Below, in pieces: positions 37,174-44,083 of a stretch of DNA of 48,341 nucleotides. Every line of letters begins with the position of its first letter. Position 1 is the stretch's first letter. Under the pieces are notes generated by a model. It searched no databases. It had not been told where the DNA came from and worked only from the letters and a program-made list of their open reading frames with translations. Both the position numbers and the translations under genes were made by a program. The DNA lies in IMG/VR virus record IMGVR_UViG_3300038410_000025, positions 1-48,341 of that record; one strand, written 5' to 3'. The DNA comes from a virus.

Positions 37174-37289
37174 AGGACCTTATCGCCTTGATGATCGCGT
37201 TTGCCTTCCTGCTCTGGATTGGAGTGCCAGTAACCATATTGGTTGTCGTGATGATCTGTATGGCACTGGCTGTGCCAGCGTTGTGGTAG
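37170..37289 (+). CDS. Mini membrane protein coupled to the lipoprotein
   Basis: 39 aa, GTG start in GTGA overlap, GGGAG upstream. KDLIALMIAFAFLLWIGVPV, then TILVVVMICMALAVPALW: almost wholly hydrophobic, one or two transmembrane passes. Ends just before the terminator. Probable partner of the lipoprotein in exclusion or membrane function. Confidence 0.65.
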   Translation: MKDLIALMIAFAFLLWIGVPVTILVVVMICMALAVPALW

Positions 37290-37304
37290 GGATGCACGAA
37301 ATAA

Positions 37305-37339
37305 GCATGCCCCGGGACAGGTAGTATCCTGGGGCATGC
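37305..37339. terminator. Bidirectional terminator
   Basis: Arms 37305-37317 (GCATGCCCCGGGA) and 37327-37339 (TCCTGGGGCATGC) pair over 13 positions (one G-U) round a 9-base loop, between convergent genes. The minus side is followed by TTATTTC. Confidence 0.75.
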
Positions 37340-37360
37340 CGTTCGATTAGGACCACCTCC

Positions 37361-37822
37361 TTACGGAGTGTTTTCTTTTGGGGTCGTCTTCAACACGCAT
37401 TGCTCATCAGTCACCACGACCTGGGAGTCTGGCGCGTTCGCCCGGCCCACGTTCACGATCGCATTCCCCCCCCACAGATTTTGCAGCTTGACGCTGGCGC
37501 AATAGGAGGATTTGTCCTTGGCCAGGGCCTCGATCACGGCCGCGTTGCCGCTACATCCGGCAAGACCGATCAGTAACGCGAAGGGTAGGAGAATCCTCAC
37601 CGATGGCCCCACCTTGGCTACCACGCCTTTCGTGTAGGGGATCTCCGCCGGCGTCCCGTCCGGGTTAGAATAGTGCGCCAACGTCGCCACGATGAGCTGC
37701 AAGCCGGCCAGCAGGCCGGCGCCGAGGGCCTGATACTTCGGCGGCAGGACTTCCCCCATGCCGTTAAGCACCTGAATTGCGGTGGCAATCAATTGTAGAA
37801 TGACGTTCCATGAGAGCTTCAC
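37361..37822 (-). CDS. Holin-like domain fused to a lipoprotein-like domain
   Basis: 153 aa, GTG start in GTGA overlap, GGAGATAACAG upstream. Residues 1-60 (LQLIATAIQVLNGMGEVLPP, LGAGLLAGLQLIVATLAHYS, NPDGTP) resemble small holin-like or tail-proximal membrane proteins. Residues 76-90 (RILLPFALLIGLAGC) are a lipoprotein signal with lipobox, and the remainder (NAAVIEALAKDKSSYCASV) looks like a stand-alone phage lipoprotein. An internal GTG at 37600 has AAGGTGGGG eight bases upstream, so a separate 79-aa lipoprotein is probably made as well. Function in lysis is inferred. Confidence 0.65.
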   Translation of the reverse strand: MKLSWNVILQLIATAIQVLNGMGEVLPPKYQALGAGLLAGLQLIVATLAHYSNPDGTPAEIPYTKGVVAKVGPSVRILLPFALLIGLAGCSGNAAVIEALAKDKSSYCASVKLQNLWGGNAIVNVGRANAPDSQVVVTDEQCVLKTTPKENTP

Positions 37823-37962
37823 CTGTTATCTCCTTTCCCCCCGTCCCTCGGGCCGTATCCCTCACATTTCCATCCCCCCTCGTATCGGCACACACAGGCG
37901 TGAAACCGATCGGCGCACTCCTGCGGCGTTAAGGTGAGCAAATAGAGCATCAGGATCCACAT
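37819..37962 (-). CDS. Mini membrane/Cys protein
   Basis: 47 aa, ATG within the end of the upstream gene. MWILMLYLLTLTPQECADRF, HACVCRYEGGWKCEGYG. Short hydrophobic N-terminus, then four Cys. Overlaps the start of the next gene (GTGA). Possibly a small lysis or envelope factor; unknown. Confidence 0.55.
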   Translation of the reverse strand: MWILMLYLLTLTPQECADRFHACVCRYEGGWKCEGYGPRDGGKGDNR

Positions 37963-38336
37963 GTGCCATTTCCATCAGCAATCTGCGGGCGCGGCTCAAG
38001 CCTGCCCCACCAGCGCAGATAATGCGAGTGATTGACGAATCGCCTGGCCCGGCCTCGAGTGCCTTTGGGCTTCGGCTCCACCATTTCACCGCACCCACAG
38101 CCACAGGGGACCGACCCCGGTTGTGGTCCAGGCGACAGGACGGGGGGCGGCGCAACGTTCAACGTTGAACGCGGAATGTTCAACGTTCCTGGTGCCATCG
38201 GCGCCATGACTTCGATGGCCCCCTTCCCGACGATGCTCTGGAGCTGTCGGAGCATCGCCGTCACGTCCTCGGGGCCAGCGTCCCGGGCCCGAACGGTGAA
38301 CTCGTACTCAAATCTGGGGCGAAATCCGGCTGGCAT
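37950..38336 (-). CDS. Protein with C-terminal CGCGCG zinc motif
   Basis: 128 aa, ATG after GCAGGTGAATTG. N-terminal FRPRFEYEFTVRARDAGPED, helix VTAMLRQLQSIVGKGAIEVM, a Pro-rich linker, and CGCGCGEMVEPKPKG followed by RARRFVNHSHYLRWW. The CxCGCG...RRFxxxH pattern is a small zinc-binding module frequent at the ends of phage proteins. Unknown function. Confidence 0.65.
   Translation of the reverse strand: MPAGFRPRFEYEFTVRARDAGPEDVTAMLRQLQSIVGKGAIEVMAPMAPGTLNIPRSTLNVAPPPVLSPGPQPGSVPCGCGCGEMVEPKPKGTRGRARRFVNHSHYLRWWGRLEPRPQIADGNGTCGS
38156..38171. repeat. 16-bp perfect palindrome with adjacent partial copy
   Basis: CGTTCAACGTTGAACG is a perfect palindrome, and GTTCAACGTT recurs at 38178-38187. 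They lie within the Pro-rich linker codons of the 128-aa gene. Operator-like in appearance; may be a coincidence of repeated Thr-Leu-Asn codons. Confidence 0.5.
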
Positions 38337-38385
38337 ACAATTCACCTGCGGTCCAGGTACCGCCAGAAGCACTCCACCCAGCGCC

Positions 38386-38763
38386 TTATGGCGACACCGT
38401 TACTCCGAGCTGGGAAGGCACCGCAGGTATCCCAAAAGGGACGGTAAGCCCTGCCGTGTTGCTGTAGGCCGAGTATTGCTTGGTCCCCCCAGGTGTCCCG
38501 TCCACCGTGTTCCACGCATTCAGGCGGTAGCAGTAGGACGACCCACTCACAATCGTGGCATCGGCGTACGTCTCGACGTTGGCACCGGGTGTGGCGATAA
38601 TCGCCCATGTCGCGGAGGTGGCTGGGCATGCGGCCGGCGCGCGTTCGACGTTGAATCCCATCTCGTTGTTGGCGGTGTCCGTCCAAGTGAGCGTGGCCGT
38701 CGCTGCGAAGGCCGGGAGTGCCAGGAACAGAACCGCCAGAACTACCAGCACGTATCGCATCAT
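38386..38763 (-). CDS. Secreted fibronectin-type III protein
   Basis: 125 aa, ATG after AAAAGGAGACG. MMRYVLVVLAVLFLALPAFA is a Sec signal peptide (cleavage after AFA). The rest, ATLTWTDTANNEMGFNVERA...YADATIVSGSSYCYRLNAWN...SAYSNTAGLTV, is a fibronectin type III domain (TWTD...NE.GF.VER, YCYRL.A.N). It would be exported; binding to polysaccharide or host envelope is possible. Confidence 0.75.
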   Translation of the reverse strand: MMRYVLVVLAVLFLALPAFAATATLTWTDTANNEMGFNVERAPAACPATSATWAIIATPGANVETYADATIVSGSSYCYRLNAWNTVDGTPGGTKQYSAYSNTAGLTVPFGIPAVPSQLGVTVSP

Positions 38764-38788
38764 CGTCTCCTTTTCTCGATTCTCCCGT

Positions 38789-39172
38789 TCATCCAGTCGT
38801 GGCGCCAGTAGGCGATCTCGGACCAAGTGGCACTTTTTTTGGGTCGCGCTCCACATGGAGATGATCTCCTTCGACCACGACATCAAAGGGCTTCCCAAGC
38901 CGTTCTTCCAGGAGGCCGGCCCATACCTCCGCATAATCCTTGTCGCGAAGGTCCACGGCGAGGCCCAAGCCGCTCGGGGAATTCTGCTGGTAATGCAGGC
39001 TATTCCGGGCATGCACGCCGTCTCTGGGGTGTCCCTCGCAGCCCGACGTGATAACCATGTCGGCGTCGATCAGCCTCCGCAAGGCCTCCTGGCGGCACTC
39101 GTCAATGACGGTCAGGACCTCCCGCATCTCGGGATCGAGGTGCTCGATGTCCACGCCCCCATTCAATTTCAT
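38789..39172 (-). CDS. M15-type peptidase, candidate endolysin
   Basis: 127 aa, ATG 39172 (MKLNGGVDIEHLDPEMREVL). Zinc-peptidase motifs: NSLHYQQNSPSGLGLAVDLR (S-x-H...G-x-A-x-D) and EGDHLHVERD (D-H-L-H), with VITSGCEGH before. This is the D-Ala-D-Ala carboxypeptidase / L-Ala-D-Glu endopeptidase fold (peptidase M15). No signal peptide, so a holin would be needed for release, or the enzyme could be part of the virion. The neighbours support lysis. Confidence 0.82.
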   Translation of the reverse strand: MKLNGGVDIEHLDPEMREVLTVIDECRQEALRRLIDADMVITSGCEGHPRDGVHARNSLHYQQNSPSGLGLAVDLRDKDYAEVWAGLLEERLGKPFDVVVEGDHLHVERDPKKVPLGPRSPTGATTG

Positions 39173-39204
39173 GCCTTGATGCCTTCCTCCCCCCTCCTCC
39201 GGTT

Positions 39205-39444
39205 TTACGGTCCATGCCGCTGCTGGCCCCTCAGTAACTCGATGAACTGCGCCCGGCATTGCTCGTGGAGTTCATGAGAAGCTGCATCGTGTGCCTCTTT
39301 CCAAGCATCCAATCGCAGGACACTTCCATTGAGACGGGCCAGGTGGTCACGAATGGCGCTGAGGCGTCTCACGCCGTACCAGATGCCTGGTGCGATGACG
39401 GCTTCTAGGATGGTGTTGACGTTGAAGTCCCAGACGAACTGCAT
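39205..39444 (-). CDS. Small membrane protein, holin or spanin candidate
   Basis: 79 aa, ATG after GGAGGTGAT. WDFNVNTILEAVIAPGIWYG is a hydrophobic N-terminal helix; a charged helical tail (AIRDHLARLNGSVLRLDAWK, AASHELHEQCRAQFIELLRG) follows. One transmembrane helix plus cytosolic or periplasmic coiled coil, next to the endolysin candidate. Lysis function is inferred. Confidence 0.65.
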   Translation of the reverse strand: MQFVWDFNVNTILEAVIAPGIWYGVRRLSAIRDHLARLNGSVLRLDAWKEAHDAASHELHEQCRAQFIELLRGQQRHGP

Positions 39445-39453
39445 ATCACCTCC

Positions 39454-40956
39454 CTATTCTTCCGATTTACGGATATACCTGGAAAATGGCGCAAGGCCAC
39501 GTTGCAAGAGGTAGTCTGCCAAGGCGCGGAGTCCCTGCGGCGGAGTGAATGGGGCACGGCCAGCGTACTGAGCCCCGAGGCTTGGCAGGAGTGACCGAAG
39601 CGGTGCTGTGATGAGCCTCGGTGATCCGCCAAACCCTCTGGCCGTTTCCATCGGGACATCTACGGCACCACCGGCGGTGGTTGCTGGGATATCGCGCGTT
39701 CCCATCTTGCCACCGCCAGGCCATAGAATCTCTCGAAGCCGTCCGAAGGCGTCCGGGCCGATCTTCTTCTCAATCTCGGACTGGTTCCGGTTCACGTAAT
39801 CCTGGAGGAAGGAGATATTGAGCTGCACATCCTTGGGATACCGGTTGAAGGCGTGCCGCTCCTGAAGCATTTTTAGAAAGGTGAAGCCAGCCGCGGCCGT
39901 CTTGCGGTCTGCCTCGAACTGCGCGGACAACGCACCCGATGGGTCGATCCGGTTAAGTTCGGATTTCGTCTTGTTGATGAGGTCGCCATACTCAATCCTG
40001 GATGGCTGCCCCACGATGGTTCGTGTATTCGGGTCGGCCTTCGCGCCTCCATACCCGGTGTGCCCGAGGCCCTTCAGTTCGTCCCACACGGATGAGATAG
40101 GCACGGATTCCAGTTGGTCAGCCCTCGCCTGCATTGCCGCGATATTCTGTGGAGTGAATTGTCCCTGATTCGAGGCAATCTGTTGTCGGATGGCGCGCGC
40201 CTTCGCCAAATCCTCCGGAGCGATTAGTTCTGGGATCCTCAATCGTTGACCACCAAGCGCCTGTTCAAACCGGTTCTTCAGTCCGGCGTAGTAATCGAAG
40301 AGCGCACCCTTCCCCAATTCGAAGTTCCTCGCCATCTGGTCCAGGGCGTGAGGATCACGGGCCCCCGCGAGGGCCGGGACGCGGGATTCAATAACCTTCC
40401 CGATCTCGCCGGAACGTTTCGCGTTGATGTACTGCTTCATCCCGGGCAAACTCCGGATGACCCAACCGGCAGCCGGGACAATGGTCTCACCGGTTGCCGC
40501 TCCAAGGCCGCCAGTAGCCGCACCCTTGCCGGTCGGTTCCCCGCTGACTTGGCCGCCGAGTTCGCCGCCCACCGCCCCGCCCGCTATTCTGGCGGCTGCG
40601 GACTTGACGGGGGTTAGGCCAAGTTTCGTCGAGAGCGCGTGCATACCGAGCGTTCCGAGTGCCATGCCCAATTCAGCTTCGTTCTGGGGCAGTACAAACT
40701 CAGATATCGTCTGCGCGGCGGGACCACCTGTTTTTCCAATCTCCCGCATAGCGGTACCGACTGCTGACTGGTATGGGGTCTGAACCTTCGGGGTCTTGGG
40801 GGACATGCCGAGGATATCAGCGGCCTCCTTGACACCTTCCGGAGAGACCTGGATGTTCTCCTGGGCGTACTTCAGGATTTCGGCGTCCGATGCCCCTTCT
40901 GGATGGGTAACCTCGTAATCCTTCCCATCTGGGCCGGTAACAGTCGTTGTCGGCAT
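39454..40956 (-). CDS. Ejection / internal virion protein (500 aa)
   Basis: 500 aa. N-terminal strand module TVTGPDGKDYEVTHPEGASD with AEILKYAQENI, typical of internal virion proteins. A Gly/Ala-rich amphipathic part follows (SAAARIAGGAVGGELGGQVS, GLGAATGETIVPAAGWVI), then long charged helices (FELGKGALFDYYAGLKNRFE, PEDLAKARAIRQQIASNQGQ). In P22-like phages three such proteins are ejected with DNA and form a channel through the envelope. This is the last ejection gene. Confidence 0.75.
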   Translation of the reverse strand: MPTTTVTGPDGKDYEVTHPEGASDAEILKYAQENIQVSPEGVKEAADILGMSPKTPKVQTPYQSAVGTAMREIGKTGGPAAQTISEFVLPQNEAELGMALGTLGMHALSTKLGLTPVKSAAARIAGGAVGGELGGQVSGEPTGKGAATGGLGAATGETIVPAAGWVIRSLPGMKQYINAKRSGEIGKVIESRVPALAGARDPHALDQMARNFELGKGALFDYYAGLKNRFEQALGGQRLRIPELIAPEDLAKARAIRQQIASNQGQFTPQNIAAMQARADQLESVPISSVWDELKGLGHTGYGGAKADPNTRTIVGQPSRIEYGDLINKTKSELNRIDPSGALSAQFEADRKTAAAGFTFLKMLQERHAFNRYPKDVQLNISFLQDYVNRNQSEIEKKIGPDAFGRLREILWPGGGKMGTRDIPATTAGGAVDVPMETARGFGGSPRLITAPLRSLLPSLGAQYAGRAPFTPPQGLRALADYLLQRGLAPFSRYIRKSEE

Positions 40957-40957
40957 C

Positions 40958-42439
40958 TTATTTCCCCGGGCGTTTTATGGACCAACCGGGAGCACCGCCT
41001 GTTGCCTGCGTACCTGGTGTGTTCCGCAGTGGCACCTTCGGGATACCGCGTGAGAGTCGATTCAACACCGCCTCGAAAGCATCCAGTTGCTTTGCGGCAT
41101 ACCCGCGTGTGGGCGTGGCTGGGTTCGGAATTGTCTGGAGGATGGCCGCCCGCAACTCATCACTCCCTTGGCCGGCACCCAGCACCGAACGCATGGCCAT
41201 AGCCTGCTCACGAAGTTGGAACAATTGAATGAGGTAATCCTGCTGATCCGGCGTGAGGGTTTGCCCAACCGCACTCTGGAAGAAGGCCGAAATTGCCCCC
41301 GGATCTCCCTTCCGCATGACAATAGCAATTTGCGATGCCTGCGCCGGGCTGAAATCTGTCTGCAAGTTCTTCAGTGCTCCCCTGGTTTGCTGGATACCCC
41401 CTCGGATGTCCTCCAGGAGTACGGTTTTGTTGAGAGCAGGGACGCCAGCGGCCGTCGGGATATACCTCCCAGGTTCCGACTTATTCGCGTCCAGGGCGTC
41501 CTGGAGGCTGATCACGGTAGGCCGGTTCTCGTTCTGGGTGTCCAGCATGGTCACGGGGCGGCTCTTGGCGAATGCGGCTCCTCGCGCCTCTCCCTGTGCG
41601 CCCTGTATTGCCTGCTTTTTTGCGAGGATCTTCTGTGCTCCGGCTTGATCGAGCATGGTGCCATCTTGCAACTTGATGGCTGGCCGCACCCCCTCGGCTA
41701 CGGCGATAATCACGTTGTCGGGCACGTTCCCAAGGTTCGGTTCTGGCTTTGGCCTCAACCCTCGCGCGTCCACAATCTTTTGAGCGGTCGCTTGGTCCAG
41801 CATGGTGCCGTCTTGGAGTTTCTGAGCGGGAACCGCTCCAGCGGCCACGTCTAGGGCGAGGCTGTCAGGAACTGACTGGGGAGCCTTCTGCGTCGGTTCG
41901 GCAACCCGAACCCCCGTCTTCGGGATGCTGAGGCTGACTTGCGATTCCTCCGGAAGACCCATCCCCTGCCTGATCCTTCCAAACAGGTCGGGGGCCGTCT
42001 CCTTCACGGATGGAATCATGCCCGACATAGCCTGCTCACCGGCCCCATAGTCGAATCTGCCAGGAGAGACTGGCTGAGTGCCTTCAGGAGCAACTCCGCC
42101 CGTTACACCCTTCCCACTGAGAATGCGGTCCAACACGGACTCCGGCATGGGGACGGTCCCGATGACGTTGCCACCCTTGATGATCGCGCTCCCGGCAGGT
42201 GCATGAGTAACCGGTTCTGGCTTCTGGCCTTGAAGGATCAGGGCATTCCGTAACGCCAGGTCTGACTTACTCTGCATGAGCTTGGTCGCTGCTTCCTGCT
42301 GCAACGGATTGAGTGCCTTGAACTGGTCCACTGCGGCTTTCAGTTTCATCTCGTCATCCAGGGACCGCGAATACCCCTGGTTGACACCTCGGCTCCAGGC
42401 GCCCCCGAGGTCCCCAAGGACATCAGCGAAGACACCCAT
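40958..42439 (-). CDS. Ejection-type virion protein with internal duplication
   Basis: 493 aa, ATG 42439 after GAGGAGGTAGCC. MGVFADVLGDLGGAWSRGVN, QGYSRSLDDEMKLKAAVDQF. Residues 130-140 read DYGAGEQAMSG, nearly the same as in the 216-aa protein. A block with KLQDGTMLDQ occurs at 207-216 and again at 256-265, embedded in about 33 similar residues. The C-terminus is helical (QLFQLREQAMAMRSVLGAGQ). Position and composition suggest an ejection protein analogous to P22 gp20 or gp16. Confidence 0.7.
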   Translation of the reverse strand: MGVFADVLGDLGGAWSRGVNQGYSRSLDDEMKLKAAVDQFKALNPLQQEAATKLMQSKSDLALRNALILQGQKPEPVTHAPAGSAIIKGGNVIGTVPMPESVLDRILSGKGVTGGVAPEGTQPVSPGRFDYGAGEQAMSGMIPSVKETAPDLFGRIRQGMGLPEESQVSLSIPKTGVRVAEPTQKAPQSVPDSLALDVAAGAVPAQKLQDGTMLDQATAQKIVDARGLRPKPEPNLGNVPDNVIIAVAEGVRPAIKLQDGTMLDQAGAQKILAKKQAIQGAQGEARGAAFAKSRPVTMLDTQNENRPTVISLQDALDANKSEPGRYIPTAAGVPALNKTVLLEDIRGGIQQTRGALKNLQTDFSPAQASQIAIVMRKGDPGAISAFFQSAVGQTLTPDQQDYLIQLFQLREQAMAMRSVLGAGQGSDELRAAILQTIPNPATPTRGYAAKQLDAFEAVLNRLSRGIPKVPLRNTPGTQATGGAPGWSIKRPGK

Positions 42440-42441
42440 GG

Positions 42442-43404
42442 CTACCTCCTCAACTGCCCGAGCGTTTCCAGTAAGGCGCGGACAACTGATTCCTCCCGGC
42501 CCTGATTGCCAGGCCGTTCCATCATTTTCGGGACGAAGATGGCTTTCTCGGGGCCGGCCTCGCCGTAGACGGCTCGCCTTGGACCGCGACTTGCCGTGGA
42601 GACGCCGCCTCTGGCCCAATATCCGCCATCGGCTCCGGAAGCACTACTGTCCATCCCGCCGCCGCCAGTGTTACCGCCGCCACCGCCCGGTTCCCCTGTG
42701 CTGCCGGGGGCCGCTCCTTCAGGTGTGCCCTGTTCAGCGCTTGGGGTAGATGCATCAGGGGCACCTCCCGGCCCGAGTTCAGACCCCGGCCCAAGTCCAG
42801 CGGACAGTGACTTCGCCGTCTCCTCTGGACTAGGTTCTGAGGGCGCACCAGGGCCGGTCTGTCCCATGATTCCGCCCCGCCTGGCTTCGGCCATGGCCGC
42901 TTCCTTCGCATTTCTGGCTGCGTCCCTCGCCGCCTCTGCTTCCCGTGCCGCGAATTCCCCGTAGGTGTTGCGGATGTCATTGATGTCTACGTCGGTCAGA
43001 CTGCGTGCTTGGGCCATGCGTGGGGCAGATCCGAAGACCTTTCCGAGCACAGTGCTGACAGCCTTCACCGGACCAAACGCTCCGATCGGGCCAGGCACCG
43101 CTCCCATGGCGAGGCCATATCCGAGGTTTCCTAACGTTGTTGCAAGGCTGGCGTAATCTGATACCCCAAGGCTTCCCCAACCACCAGGAGGGGCCCCTGT
43201 CAGTCCGGTATAGCCCTCTTTGGTCTGGCCCCAGCCACCGCTCGCCGGACTGGGGCCCTCGCGCCCTCCGCCTTCTCCTGGTGTCTGATTCAAGACTGAG
43301 TACACGCTGCGCGTCGGACTGGCCGACTCACCCACTTGGGGGGTGGGGGCGGATTGTGTCAGGGAGCGCCAGGGACCGTACAGCCATCGAGTGGGGGTTC
43401 CCAT
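42442..43404 (-). CDS. Gly/Pro-rich virion protein
   Basis: 320 aa. Hydrophobic Gly/Ala section LATTLGNLGYGLAMGAVPGP, helix AREAEAARDAARNAKEAAMA, Ser/Gly/Pro-rich linker (GEPGGGGGNTGGGGMDSSAS), and C-terminal AVYGEAGPEKAIFVPKM, a motif often found near the end of phage tail-tape or internal proteins. Probably an ejection protein or tail component. Confidence 0.65.
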   Translation of the reverse strand: MGTPTRWLYGPWRSLTQSAPTPQVGESASPTRSVYSVLNQTPGEGGGREGPSPASGGWGQTKEGYTGLTGAPPGGWGSLGVSDYASLATTLGNLGYGLAMGAVPGPIGAFGPVKAVSTVLGKVFGSAPRMAQARSLTDVDINDIRNTYGEFAAREAEAARDAARNAKEAAMAEARRGGIMGQTGPGAPSEPSPEETAKSLSAGLGPGSELGPGGAPDASTPSAEQGTPEGAAPGSTGEPGGGGGNTGGGGMDSSASGADGGYWARGGVSTASRGPRRAVYGEAGPEKAIFVPKMMERPGNQGREESVVRALLETLGQLRR

Positions 43405-43413
43405 GTGATCCTC

Positions 43414-44064
43414 CTACCAACCGAAGATACTGCTGACACCACCCCAAGCGTTCTTGAGCCAATCCCCGAGGGCTGAGCCGCTCTCTGCCGCTCCGCCCCC
43501 AGATCCGAGTATCCCTGACATCGCCTCTTCGCCAGCTCCGTAATCCATCGAGCCAGCAGGAGCGGCATCGTAGCCGGAGAAGTCGAAGGTTGGCACGTCC
43601 GTGTAGGATGCGTAGCCGCTCACATCTTCAGCGGACGGACCACCCCGCAGGCTCTCATATGCATTGGTCAGGGCGCCAGTACCGGACCCCCACAGTTTTG
43701 CCAGACCGCCGACGAGTCCCTTTCCGACTGCGGGCCCCATGCCTTTGCCGATGCCCTCCATGAGCGGAGAGCCAATCTGCGAGATGGCACTTGGCTGCAT
43801 GGGCAGACTGGCCATGGTCTTGGTGTAGTTCAGCCGGTTCTCACGCTCCCGTTGCGCACGACTGGTGAGGATATCGCTGGCCAGGCGGTTGTACGTGTTC
43901 AGCGCCGTGCCACGCGGAGACGACATCCCGCCGCGCGCCGCCTGTTGTGCCCCGATCTGGCGCGCCTGGTTCAGGGCGTCATTCAGGACCCGCTCATCTT
44001 CTCCCTGGTAGTCGAATTTAAGATCTCTGTAGGGAGCAGCGATTTCCGGCGTGAAGAAGGCCAT
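43414..44064 (-). CDS. Ejection-type virion protein, first of the set
   Basis: 216 aa. Helical N-terminus (EDERVLNDALNQARQIGAQQ, ALNTYNRLASDILTSRAQRE), Gly-rich centre (GIGKGMGPAVGKGLVGGLAK), DYGAGEEAMSG at 174-184, and C-terminal ALGDWLKNAWGGVSSIFGW. Alanine/glycine-rich helices fit P22 gp7-like ejected proteins. The shared DYGAGE(Q/E)AMSG with the 493-aa protein suggests a common docking or processing signal. Confidence 0.65.
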   Translation of the reverse strand: MAFFTPEIAAPYRDLKFDYQGEDERVLNDALNQARQIGAQQAARGGMSSPRGTALNTYNRLASDILTSRAQRERENRLNYTKTMASLPMQPSAISQIGSPLMEGIGKGMGPAVGKGLVGGLAKLWGSGTGALTNAYESLRGGPSAEDVSGYASYTDVPTFDFSGYDAAPAGSMDYGAGEEAMSGILGSGGGAAESGSALGDWLKNAWGGVSSIFGW

Positions 44065-44083
44065 CTCTGGGTCCTCCTAGACC

